Below, in pieces: positions 20,767 through 28,185 of a stretch of 64,000 nt of DNA. The first letter of the stretch is position 1. Every line of letters starts with the position of its first letter. The DNA is taken from assembly GCA_026004875.1 (NCBI GenBank), contig BPJZ01000016.1, positions 1-64,000 of the forward strand. Direction: 5' to 3'. Both the position numbers and the translations under genes were made by a program. Below the pieces are notes generated by a model. It was not told the DNA's origin. It saw only the letters and a list, made by a program, of their open reading frames with translations, and ran no database searches. This DNA comes from Candidatus Poribacteria bacterium (lineage in GTDB: Bacteria; Poribacteria; WGA-4E; GCA-2687025).

Positions 20767-21728
20767 GTTTCACTCACGTCGGGGATGCGACGCTCTCGAC
20801 GGCGGTGATTCCTCCCCTCCGGGCGACTTTTCCTGAGGCGAGGCTCGTCTTCCTAGTCGGAGAGCGAGCGGCTCCGCTCCTGGCGGGCGACCCTCGGATT
20901 GACCGAGTGATTCCCCTGGAACAAAAGCGATCTCGAGGGTTTCGAGGGAGGTGGCAACTGATCCGGCAGCTTCGGCGGGAGCGGTTCGATCTCATCGTTG
21001 ACCTTCGGGATGCGGCCTATTCTCGGCTCTTGGGCGGACGACGGATCGGCCTGCGGGACTACGGACGGCGTCACGCAGTGGATCGGTACCTCGACGCACT
21101 CCGTCGGGCGGGGATACCAACAGAAGGGGCTACTCCGCGACTGGAACTGCGTCCTGAAGAGATCGCCGCTGCGGACTCCTGGCTCCGCGAACGAGGGCTT
21201 CTCGAAAGAGAGGGGCCGTTAATAGGGGTTCACCCTGGCGGGAACTGGAGCTACAAGCTCTGGCCCCCGGAACGGTTTGGAGCCGTTGTTCAAGCGCTGG
21301 TCCGGCGTCTGAGAGCGGTGGTGCTGGTCTTCGCCGGGCCGGGTGAGGAGACGCTCCAGGAGCGGCTGATCGCTCAGGCCGACGGCCAGGCGATACCGGT
21401 CCCAGTGTTGCCGCTCCGCCTGTTGGCCGCGCTCATTGCGCGCTGTCGTCTCTATCTTGGGAACGACACCGGACCGATGCACATTGCCGCAGCCGTCGGC
21501 GTGCCGGTCGTTGCGCTCTTTGAACCGACCGACGACCAGCGTAGCGGTCCTTATGGGCCGAACCATCGGGTCCTGCGCAGCGGCCTGGACCTAGGCTGCA
21601 ACCCCTGCCACCCGGGACGAAACCCCGGCGGCTGCCAAAAGGGGTTCTGTCCCGCTCTCTTGGAAATTCCCATCTCAAGCGTGATCGCCGCTGCCCTGGA
21701 GCAGCTCGGAGAGGAGGGGGAGCCATGA
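20733..21728 (+). CDS. Glycosyltransferase family 9 (heptosyltransferase-like) protein 2
   Basis: Paralogue of the preceding gene: ILVLSFTHVGDATLSTAVIP at the N-terminus, IGVHPGGNWSYKLWPPERF and NDTGPMHIAAAVGVPVVALF at the donor site. A Cys-rich stretch near the end, CNPCHPGRNPGGCQKGFC, is common in this family. The GTG at 20733 has GGAGGAG at 20718-20724, inside the end of the first glycosyltransferase gene; start and preceding stop overlap, implying coupled translation. About 331 residues. It ends by overlapping the cysteine-synthase-like start (ATGA at 21725-21728). Confidence 0.9.
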   Translation: MDKRPKRILVLSFTHVGDATLSTAVIPPLRATFPEARLVFLVGERAAPLLAGDPRIDRVIPLEQKRSRGFRGRWQLIRQLRRERFDLIVDLRDAAYSRLLGGRRIGLRDYGRRHAVDRYLDALRRAGIPTEGATPRLELRPEEIAAADSWLRERGLLEREGPLIGVHPGGNWSYKLWPPERFGAVVQALVRRLRAVVLVFAGPGEETLQERLIAQADGQAIPVPVLPLRLLAALIARCRLYLGNDTGPMHIAAAVGVPVVALFEPTDDQRSGPYGPNHRVLRSGLDLGCNPCHPGRNPGGCQKGFCPALLEIPISSVIAAALEQLGEEGEP

Positions 21729-22681
21729 GAAACCGAATCTGTCCAAGCGTTCTAGAAGCAATTGGAGAGACGCCGCTGATCGCCCTGAATCGGCTGCGCC
21801 CCGTCGACGGGGCTCAAGTGCTTCTAAAGCTGGAATACTACGCCCCCGGGGGAAGCATCAAGGACCGCATCGCCCTTCAGATCCTCGAGGACGCCGAGCG
21901 CGCCGGACGTTTGAAGCCCGGCGACGTGGTCGTCGAGTTGACCAGCGGAAACACCGGCATCGGCCTGGCGATCGCCTGCGCCATCAAGGGGTACCGAATG
22001 ATCGCCGTCATGTCCGAAGGGAACTCTGTCGAGCGGCGAAGGCTCCTGGAGGCCTTCGGGGCTGAAGTCGTCCTGGTCCCACAGGCTGGGAGCTCCGAGC
22101 CGGGGAAGGTCTCCGGCGAGGACCTTCAACGAGTCGAGCAGAAGGCCCAGGAGCTCACCCGCAAGCTCAAAGCATTTCGCGCCGATCAGTTCAACAACCC
22201 CAGCAACGCCCGCGCTCATGAGCTGGGTACCGGCCGAGAGATTTGGGAACAGACAGAGGGACGGGTAAACGCTTTCGTCGCGAGTGTCGGGACCGGCGGG
22301 TCGTTTGTTGGGATCGCGCGAGCGCTCAAAGCAAGAAGCCCAGCGGTACGCTGTTACGTCGTCGAGCCGGAGACGGCCCCGTACTTCTCCCAGGGACGGA
22401 TCACCAACCCGCGCCATCGGATTCAGGGAACGGGGTACGGCATCTACCCCGCTTTCTGGGACGAGTCTCTGGTAGACGGCTATCTCACCGTCTCCGACGA
22501 GGAGGCCATCGAGACCGCTCGGCGGCTCGCTCGTCGGGAGGGAATTCTCGGCGGGTTTTCCACAGGGGCCAACGTCGCGGCGGCGCTCCAGCTGGCGGCC
22601 CGACTGCCCGCCGAGGCGACGGTTGTGACGCTCGCTCCAGATACCGGCATGAAGTATCTCAGCACCGATCTTTGGCCCTGA
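21725..22681 (+). CDS. Cysteine-synthase-like PLP enzyme (fold type II), divergent paralogue
   Basis: 318 residues. The PLP lysine is in GGSIKDRIALQI and the phosphate-binding Asn motif in TSGNTGIGLAIA; GTGGSFVGIAR and GGFSTGAN complete the cofactor site. It differs from the second, E. coli-like CysK at 55-56 kb, both in the active-site motif (GGSIKDR rather than SFSVKCR) and by an insertion around AGSSEPGKVSGEDLQRVEQ. It could be a CysM-like O-acetylserine or O-phosphoserine sulfhydrylase, or a beta-synthase for another amino acid. Translation is coupled to the upstream glycosyltransferase by ATGA overlap, an unusual partner. Confidence 0.85.
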   Translation: MRNRICPSVLEAIGETPLIALNRLRPVDGAQVLLKLEYYAPGGSIKDRIALQILEDAERAGRLKPGDVVVELTSGNTGIGLAIACAIKGYRMIAVMSEGNSVERRRLLEAFGAEVVLVPQAGSSEPGKVSGEDLQRVEQKAQELTRKLKAFRADQFNNPSNARAHELGTGREIWEQTEGRVNAFVASVGTGGSFVGIARALKARSPAVRCYVVEPETAPYFSQGRITNPRHRIQGTGYGIYPAFWDESLVDGYLTVSDEEAIETARRLARREGILGGFSTGANVAAALQLAARLPAEATVVTLAPDTGMKYLSTDLWP

Positions 22682-22833
22682 ATCGGCCCCCACCTCCTCG
22701 ATTGAACCCGACCGGGTCTGCAAACGTATCTCAATGCGGAGACTGGCCAAACCGACCAAAAGATCGGTACAATAGTCTCGACGCACGCGCCGATCGGCGC
22801 GGGAAGACAGGTCTGGAGTGGAGGAAACCTTTC

Positions 22834-22914
22834 GTGGCTACGTTGATCCTTGGCTTGGTCGCAAGCGTGTTTTTGACCTTCGCGATCATCGACACGTTCG
22901 CTCAGGGCCGCTAA
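22834..22914 (+). CDS. Possible 26-residue single-span membrane peptide
   Basis: GTG 22834 has GGAGG at 22819-22823 with about 10 bases spacing. The peptide MATLILGLVASVFLTFAII is a single hydrophobic helix followed by DTFAQGR and a stop. A TACAAT hexamer at 22769-22774 could be its -10 element. It sits alone in a 268-base gap between the cysteine-synthase-like gene and rimI. There is no homology evidence from memory; the ribosome-binding site and hydrophobicity are the only support. Confidence 0.35.
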   Translation: MATLILGLVASVFLTFAIIDTFAQGR

Positions 22915-22949
22915 GCCGAGTCGCTTTAACGGCTCGCCCGTCTTTGCGG

Positions 22950-23486
22950 CTATTCCTCTTGGTCCTCCTGTTGAGGTGTTGGCTCCTCGGGAATCGGGTT
23001 CAGCCACATGATATAGGCGTCTTCGCCGGTATCTGAGTAGTACCCTCGCCGGAGTGCGACCGTTTGAAACCCAAAGGACTCGTAAAGGCGGATGGCCGGC
23101 GCGTTGGAGGGTCGCACCTCCAGGGTCGCGCGGGTTAGTTTCATTTGCCGTGCCTCGTGCAAGGCCGCGGCAAGTAGCTGCCGACCGATCCCCCGGCGCC
23201 GAAAATCGGGGTCCACCGCGATGTTGACGATGTGGATCTCCTCGGCGGCCACCCAAAAGATCACGTATCCGACCACCTGTGCTTCTACTCGGGCAACCAA
23301 GACGTGAGAATAGGGCCGCAAGCCGGTCACCTCGTCTCGAAGCGCTCCGTAGGACCAGGGGGTCGGAAAGGAGCGCCGTTCGATCCGATAGATCGCCTCC
23401 AGATCGGCAGGCTTTGCCCGTTCGATCCGCGCTTTAGCCCCGGAGGAGGGGCCGCTGGGGGCTCGTCGTCGAAAAAAGGGGATCAT
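22950..23486 (-). CDS. rimI: RimI-like ribosomal-protein-alanine N-acetyltransferase
   Basis: GNAT fold of about 178 residues. The acceptor-side segment IYRIERRSFPTPWSYGAL, the acetyl-CoA loop VDPDFRRRGIGRQLLAAAL (R-R-x-x-G-x-G) and the C-terminal strand NAPAIRLYESFGFQTVALRR followed by YYSDTGEDAYIM are all diagnostic of RimI. ATG 23486 overlaps the stop of the upstream LamG gene as ATGA. The usual partners TsaB/TsaE are not in this window. The C-terminal tail is Glu/Gln-rich. It would acetylate the N-terminus of S18 or a related target. Confidence 0.9.
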   Translation of the reverse strand: MIPFFRRRAPSGPSSGAKARIERAKPADLEAIYRIERRSFPTPWSYGALRDEVTGLRPYSHVLVARVEAQVVGYVIFWVAAEEIHIVNIAVDPDFRRRGIGRQLLAAALHEARQMKLTRATLEVRPSNAPAIRLYESFGFQTVALRRGYYSDTGEDAYIMWLNPIPEEPTPQQEDQEE

Positions 23487-24229
23487 CGCCGCCCTCGCTT
23501 GAGGTCCCCCCAGAGCAGGGGGAGTTTTGCCCGAGCTCTCACCGGACGCGCGCTCAACACCGGACGCCGGACGATCGCCAGAAGCTCTTCGTCGTCCAGG
23601 AGCCGATTCCAAAGGGCGAACTCGTCCAACCGACCGAAGAAGGCCTCCTCCTCGGTAAAGCGGTTTCCGATCCTCACCCGATCGCCGAGGTTAGTTCCGA
23701 CCGCCGGGCCGGCGGCCACCTCCAAGCCGTTCAGGGTTACTCGCATCCGCCCACGCTCCACGGTCACCACCAGATGGACCCACTCCCGCCGAGGGTACCC
23801 GTCTGCGGGGACCAGTAGGTCACCAAAACGAAGCTCCCCCGCTCGATTGCGCCCGAAGAAGAAGGCTCCCTCCGCCTCCTGGAACTGATCGGAGCGAACA
23901 TCAAACAGGTAGTCCCACCGGTCCGGCTTGGGGTCCCCAAACCAGCACCAGAAGGCGATCGTCAGCACCTCCGGGGCTCCCAGGTCCCCTAGGATTCGCA
24001 CCACCGCCGTCGGATCGGAGGACAGCTCCAAAGCCGTTCCAAATCCGACCGGTCCGGGGACCTCCTCTAGAGCGCCCCATCCTTCGACCGGATGTCGGGA
24101 CGGGGAAAGGTCGCCGCGCTCCAGCCACCCAGCCTCAAAGTCGAGATACAACAGAAGTCCCTCCTCGACGGCTCCGCGCGCCGCCAGGCCCCAAACTGAC
24201 ACCAGTGTAAGGATAAAGTAAAACGATTT
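23483..24229 (-). CDS. Secreted LamG/concanavalin-like domain protein
   Basis: A GTG at 24229 gives VKSFYFILTLVSVWGLAARG, a Sec signal peptide, followed by a laminin-G-like jelly roll: GLLLYLDFEAGWLE, TIAFWCWFGDP, WVHLVVTVERGRMRVTLNG, RIGNRFTEEEAFFGRLDEFA, LWNRLLDDEEL. About 248 residues. An ATG at 24340 is also in frame but would place the signal peptide internally and cover the sigma-factor promoter. It likely binds carbohydrate in the periplasm or outside the cell. It overlaps rimI by 4 bases, an odd pairing of a secreted lectin with a cytoplasmic acetyltransferase. Confidence 0.75.
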   Translation of the reverse strand, partial: KSFYFILTLVSVWGLAARGAVEEGLLLYLDFEAGWLERGDLSPSRHPVEGWGALEEVPGPVGFGTALELSSDPTAVVRILGDLGAPEVLTIAFWCWFGDPKPDRWDYLFDVRSDQFQEAEGAFFFGRNRAGELRFGDLLVPADGYPRREWVHLVVTVERGRMRVTLNGLEVAAGPAVGTNLGDRVRIGNRFTEEEAFFGRLDEFALWNRLLDDEELLAIVRRPVLSARPVRARAKLPLLWGDLKRGRR

Positions 24230-24304
24230 CACGCCAATTCGGCTAAAAACTTCGATTTTATCGGATATTTGGACGTTCAATCTCGCCAACGCCGGACTCA
24301 ATAC

Positions 24305-24333
24305 TTGACACTGGCGTAAATTTCGGCTACCGT
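24305..24333 (+). promoter_or_regulatory. Putative sigma-70-type promoter for the sigma factor gene
   Basis: A perfect TTGACA (24305-24310) is followed at 17 bases by TACCGT (24328-24333). It lies 77 bases before the ATG of the sigma gene in the divergent gap with the LamG gene. The -10 is a weak match. A second TATAAC lies at 24389-24394. Confidence 0.45.
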
Positions 24334-24409
24334 TCTCCATGCCAACGGGGGCGTGTCAGGCTCCCAGGCGCTCCTTGGTGCTTTTCATTATAACGGAGAA
24401 AGGCCCGGT

Positions 24410-25435
24410 ATGACTCGAAGAACTCCGTGCAAGTCCTCAGAAGAGACCTGCCCTGGAGTCGCAGTCTTGGAGCCGCTCTCGGAGGAGGACATTCAACGGT
24501 CTCGGTCTTCTGCCGTCCCTCGGAAGGGGAGGGTTTCTCTTCGAGGCGAAGCCGTCCCGGACGCGGTCAGCTCTTGGTTCCGCCGAATTGGCCGGTACCG
24601 AAACCTCACGCCGGAGGAAGAGGTCGAGTTGGCACGCCGCGTGGAAGCGGGCGACGCGGAGGCTAAGCGACTGCTAGTGCTGGCCAACCTGCGGCTAGTT
24701 GTGAGCATCGCCGCCAAGTACCGGGGCTACAACGTTCCCTTCTCGGACCTGATCCAGGAGGGGAACATCGGCTTGATGCGGGCCGTCGAGAAGTTCGACT
24801 ATCGAAAAGGATTTCGATTCAGCACCTACGCCAGTTGGTGGATCCGACAGGCGATCATCCGGGCGCTGAACCGCTCCGCGCGAACGATTCGGTTTCCCAA
24901 CTACATCATCACCCGTCTTTCGCGGCTGGACGAGACGATTAACCGGCTCTCCCAAGAGCTGGGACGAGAGCCGACCCCTGCCGAGCTGGCCGAGTCGCTC
25001 CAGCTCCCTGAGGAGAAGATCGAAGAGCTGCTGACCCTTCCCAGTGAGCCGATCTCGCTGGACCTGGACACCAGCCGGAACGACGACGGGTCGCTTCACC
25101 TGCGCGAGCAGATCGTTGATCCTGAAGATCTGGTCGAGAACGGCATTCCCCGCGCGGCGCTCCGGGCCGACCTGGAGGTCTTTCTCCGGCATCTGAGCCC
25201 GCGCGAGCGGCGCGTCCTCAAGCTTCGCTTCGGCCTGGAGGACGGACGCGAGCGCACGCTGCGCGAGGTCGGCGATGCCCTGAACCTGACCCGCGAGCGG
25301 ATTCGACAGATCGAAGCGGAGGCGATCGAAAAGCTCCGGGCCGCCCTGGCCGCCCAGAGTCAGGAGGCCCCTCAAGACGAAGCTCAGGCCGAAACGGACC
25401 CCTGTGAGAACGAAATTCCCGAACCCTCGTGTTGA
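24410..25435 (+). CDS. RNA polymerase primary-type sigma factor (RpoD/SigA family)
   Basis: 342 residues. Region 1.2 is [20 protein letters not shown]. Region 2 includes [20 protein letters not shown] then [20 protein letters not shown] and [17 protein letters not shown]. Region 3 follows, and region 4 is [20 protein letters not shown] then [20 protein letters not shown]. Region 1.1 is missing, so it is either a short primary sigma, as in several phyla, or a group 2 paralogue. ATG 24410 is preceded by GGAGAAAGG. It is divergent from the LamG gene. The acidic tail [20 protein letters not shown] is poorly conserved. A six-base GC hairpin overlaps the stop (25424-25441). Confidence 0.92.
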   Translation: MTRRTPCKSSEETCPGVAVLEPLSEEDIQRSRSSAVPRKGRVSLRGEAVPDAVSSWFRRIGRYRNLTPEEEVELARRVEAGDAEAKRLLVLANLRLVVSIAAKYRGYNVPFSDLIQEGNIGLMRAVEKFDYRKGFRFSTYASWWIRQAIIRALNRSARTIRFPNYIITRLSRLDETINRLSQELGREPTPAELAESLQLPEEKIEELLTLPSEPISLDLDTSRNDDGSLHLREQIVDPEDLVENGIPRAALRADLEVFLRHLSPRERRVLKLRFGLEDGRERTLREVGDALNLTRERIRQIEAEAIEKLRAALAAQSQEAPQDEAQAETDPCENEIPEPSC

Positions 25436-25502
25436 CGAGGGCGAGCGCTAGAGCGTACACAGAGTAGCGATCCCTGAGACACATTCCCGATGCGGACGGA
25501 CT

Positions 25503-26087
25503 ATGACCAAGCGAAAATCTCGGGCGAAAGAGATCGTTGAGAGCGCCTGTAAAACCCAGACGGGCCGAAAAAGGAAGGACAAAACAAGCCCCTCGTTGGA
25601 AAACGCCGAGAGGGGACTGATCCGAATCGGCGAGCTGGCCGCCGAGACGGGCACCACTCTCCGAACTCTCCACTACTACGAAGAGCTGGGGCTGATCTGC
25701 CCCAAGGAGCGAACGTCGGGGGGCTTCCGTCTTTACGATCCCTCCGTCGTCCGCGACGTTCGGCTGATCCAGCACCTGCGAGAGCTGGGGCTGGAACTCT
25801 CCCAAATCCAGATGATCATGGAGGCCCGGCGAACCGAGGAGGGGCAACCGGCAGCTTGTCTCCGCGACGTGTTGACCGCCCAACTCCGGCGCGTCCAGTC
25901 GCTCATCCACCAGTACACCTGCTTGCGAGACGAGCTGAGCGCGATCCTGGATATCCTCAACGAGTGCACGGAACGAGGCTGCGAGCACACGCCTGGTGGA
26001 GCCCGCTGCCCTCACTGTGAAGTGATCGTAGAGCGCCCCTTCCTCCCCCGGACCTTCCAGATCGCCACCGCCACCGAAAAGGCCTGA
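25503..26087 (+). CDS. MerR-family regulator with Cys/His-rich tail
   Basis: 194 residues. It has a basic N-terminal extension (KRKSRAKE...RKRKDK), a MerR winged helix (IRIGELAAETGTTLRTLHYY then EELGLICPKERT), wing FRLYDPSVVRDV, a dimerisation coiled coil and a C-terminal C-x4-C-x-H-x6-C-x2-C cluster (CTERGCEH, CPHC) that could bind a metal or sense redox. It is convergent with two glutaredoxin genes; its TGA abuts the opposite stop at 26088 in TGATCA. The regulated promoter is unknown; the 67-base upstream gap has a TTGACG at 25432. Confidence 0.85.
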   Translation: MTKRKSRAKEIVESACKTQTGRKRKDKTSPSLENAERGLIRIGELAAETGTTLRTLHYYEELGLICPKERTSGGFRLYDPSVVRDVRLIQHLRELGLELSQIQMIMEARRTEEGQPAACLRDVLTAQLRRVQSLIHQYTCLRDELSAILDILNECTERGCEHTPGGARCPHCEVIVERPFLPRTFQIATATEKA

Positions 26088-26345
26088 TCAGCCGCGAAGT
26101 GCCTCTAATTTTCCGGCCGCCGCCCATTCGGCAAGGGCCTCGTCATCGCCGATGTGTCTGCCGTCCACAAAGACTTGAGGCACGTCCCGCCGGCCGCAGA
26201 GTCGCTCGATCTCATCTCGAAGCTGCTCCCGACCGGTGATGTTGATCTCCTCATACGGCACGCCGTGCTCCCGAAGGATCGCCAGCGCACGGGCGCAATA
26301 AGGACAACCGGTAAGCGTATAGATCCGAACGCGGGGCTTTGCCAT
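26088..26345 (-). CDS. Glutaredoxin (dithiol CPYC)
   Basis: 85 residues. The redox motif TGCPYCARALAIL, the cis-Pro loop DVPQVFVDGRHIGDDEAL and a short C-terminal helix are characteristic of GrxC-type glutaredoxin. It reduces disulfides with glutathione or an equivalent thiol. ATG 26345 is preceded by GAGGTG. It lies 4 bases after the stop of a paralogous glutaredoxin and ends against the convergent merR gene. Confidence 0.92.
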   Translation of the reverse strand: MAKPRVRIYTLTGCPYCARALAILREHGVPYEEINITGREQLRDEIERLCGRRDVPQVFVDGRHIGDDEALAEWAAAGKLEALRG

Positions 26346-26349
26346 CGTT

Positions 26350-26676
26350 TCACCTCGTTGCGGTTCGATCTTCTCTGGACTGTTGGGCGAGCTGCGCCCG
26401 AATCTCACGGGCCAGGGCGTCTAACTTGCCCGTCGCAGCCCACTCCCAGATCGCGTCGTCATCGCCGACGTAGTTTCCGTCTACAAACAGTTGGGGCACG
26501 TCTCGCCGACCACAACGACGCTCAATCTCATCTCGAAGCTCGTAGCGACCGGTAATGCAGATGCTTTTGTAGGGCACCCGATGCCGCCAGAGATGATAGA
26601 GCGCACGAAGCGAGAAGGGACACCACTTTCGCCAGTACAGTTCAACGCGCTCTTCAGGGCGCCGCTCCTTCCCCAT
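26350..26676 (-). CDS. Glutaredoxin-like protein (monothiol CPFS)
   Basis: 108 residues, clearly paralogous to the downstream glutaredoxin over ELRDEIERRCGRRDVPQLFV followed by DGNYVGDDDAIWEW. The active site is KWCPFSLRA, where the second Cys is replaced by Ser, giving a monothiol form. The C-terminus is extended by basic and Gln-rich residues. It sits 4 bases from both neighbours, so the three genes (PL10-like, monothiol Grx, dithiol Grx) form a tight operon. Confidence 0.88.
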   Translation of the reverse strand: MGKERRPEERVELYWRKWCPFSLRALYHLWRHRVPYKSICITGRYELRDEIERRCGRRDVPQLFVDGNYVGDDDAIWEWAATGKLDALAREIRAQLAQQSREDRTATR

Positions 26677-26680
26677 CGGC

Positions 26681-28138
26681 TCACTCCTCTTGGGCCTTCA
26701 GGCGGTCGCGTCTTTGGACTGCTTCAATATACCGCGCCAGCGTCCCCAGATGCCGAACGAACGTGCGCATCTCTAACCGTCCTTTGGTGATCCAACGCCC
26801 TTGTTCGTCCTGGGCGGCGATGATCCGAGACGCCTCCTCGGCCAGGCGTGCGATCTCTTCCCCGGACGAAGAGGACCCCTCCGCAGGACGCTCCTCAGGA
26901 CGACTCAACGCCTCGAAGTCACGAATCAGGCGAGCTACCCCGTAGGAGCCCTGAAAGGAATAATGGGTGGGCAGATCGGTGTCCGAATAGGTCAACTGAT
27001 AATCCCGAGTAAAGTAAAGCGGCCGGTTGGTGCCTAGCTCATAAAACCGCGCCCAGCGCCCGTTAGGAAGCTGAGAGCGCCGAAGCCACTCCACCGCGCG
27101 ACCGACGGCTTGCCGATAGCGCTCGTCCCCCGTGCGCCGATAGAGGCGCAACAGTACCTCCGCCACGCCGACCGACTCGGCAGCCGCAACCGCCGGCGGC
27201 TCAAACCGCCGCGCCCAAGCCGGTTCCATCTGAAAGTTATACTGCTGCGCCCATCCGGCCTGAGGATCGGGAAGTTGGGCATCGAGCAGAAACTCCGCCC
27301 CGCGAAGGAGCGCCTCCCAATAGGCCGGCTCTCCATACGCCTCATAGGCAAGCAGAAGCGTCTCTATGATGTTCCGCATCACGTGATCGTTGAGCGTGTA
27401 GAACTTCCAGTAGTCGACTCCTCGCGGATACTCGCGGGGCCACTCTTGGGGAATTCGGGCCTTCCGGCGGGGATGCTCCTGGGGGTCCCAGACTTCACCG
27501 TGATAGACCTGAGGCCAAGCGCCGTTTGGATACTGAGCGTCCATCAGCCGCCGGAGTCCGTAACGCACCGCCTCCTGCACCTCCTCCAACCGTCCTTGGG
27601 CCTGACGGTCCACCGCGATCAGGAAGCGCAGAGCGCTGGTCGTGGTATCGTCATCAAAGACGGTCCGATTGGCGCGCCGAGGAAGGCCCACCGCAGGAGC
27701 GTTTGAGCCGTGGTCCACGCGATAAAGCCACTCTCGCCGCTCGCTGGGGTCGAATTCGATCCGGTAATGCCATCCGCCGGAAAGGAGCTGCGTTTGAACC
27801 AGCGCGCGTGCCGTCTCGACGGTGGCATCCCAAAGCTCAGCTTCGCCGGTCGCGCGGTAGGCCCGAAGGAAGGCCATCCCCACCGACGGGGTTCCAGGGG
27901 GCTGAACCCATCCCTGCGTCGGCGTCATCTCTCCCTCGCCGCGCCGATCGGTCAGGTCGAGGGAGTAGGACCACCCATAGCTGCCTTGGACCGAGACCCG
28001 TTCCCGGAGGAAGTGCACAGCCCCAAGGACCGCCGCCTGCGCCGACTCGACCGAGGGTTCGGCTTGCCCCGGACAGAGAACCCCAAGGACAAAAAGAGCG
28101 CCCCAAACCGGACCAAGCCGCCAAAAAGGCCGACGCAT
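26681..28138 (-). CDS. Secreted PL10-like pectate-lyase-family alpha/alpha-toroid protein
   Basis: 485 residues with a Sec signal (WGALFVLGVLCPGQA). Helical-repeat motifs typical of PL10 pectate lyases and squalene-cyclase-like toroids recur: FDDDTTTSALRFLIAV, LMDAQYPNGAWPQVYHGE, FYTLNDHVMRNIIETLLLA. Tyr/Trp-rich loops such as YGWSYSLDLTDRRGEGEM may line a carbohydrate cleft. Planctomycete and related genomes carry such proteins labelled pectic acid lyase. Activity is unproven. It is first in an operon with two glutaredoxins. Confidence 0.7.
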   Translation of the reverse strand: MRRPFWRLGPVWGALFVLGVLCPGQAEPSVESAQAAVLGAVHFLRERVSVQGSYGWSYSLDLTDRRGEGEMTPTQGWVQPPGTPSVGMAFLRAYRATGEAELWDATVETARALVQTQLLSGGWHYRIEFDPSERREWLYRVDHGSNAPAVGLPRRANRTVFDDDTTTSALRFLIAVDRQAQGRLEEVQEAVRYGLRRLMDAQYPNGAWPQVYHGEVWDPQEHPRRKARIPQEWPREYPRGVDYWKFYTLNDHVMRNIIETLLLAYEAYGEPAYWEALLRGAEFLLDAQLPDPQAGWAQQYNFQMEPAWARRFEPPAVAAAESVGVAEVLLRLYRRTGDERYRQAVGRAVEWLRRSQLPNGRWARFYELGTNRPLYFTRDYQLTYSDTDLPTHYSFQGSYGVARLIRDFEALSRPEERPAEGSSSSGEEIARLAEEASRIIAAQDEQGRWITKGRLEMRTFVRHLGTLARYIEAVQRRDRLKAQEE

Positions 28139-28185
28139 CGTCGCTCGTTTCCTCCCTAAGAGCCGCGCTTAAGAGCCACACGGGT

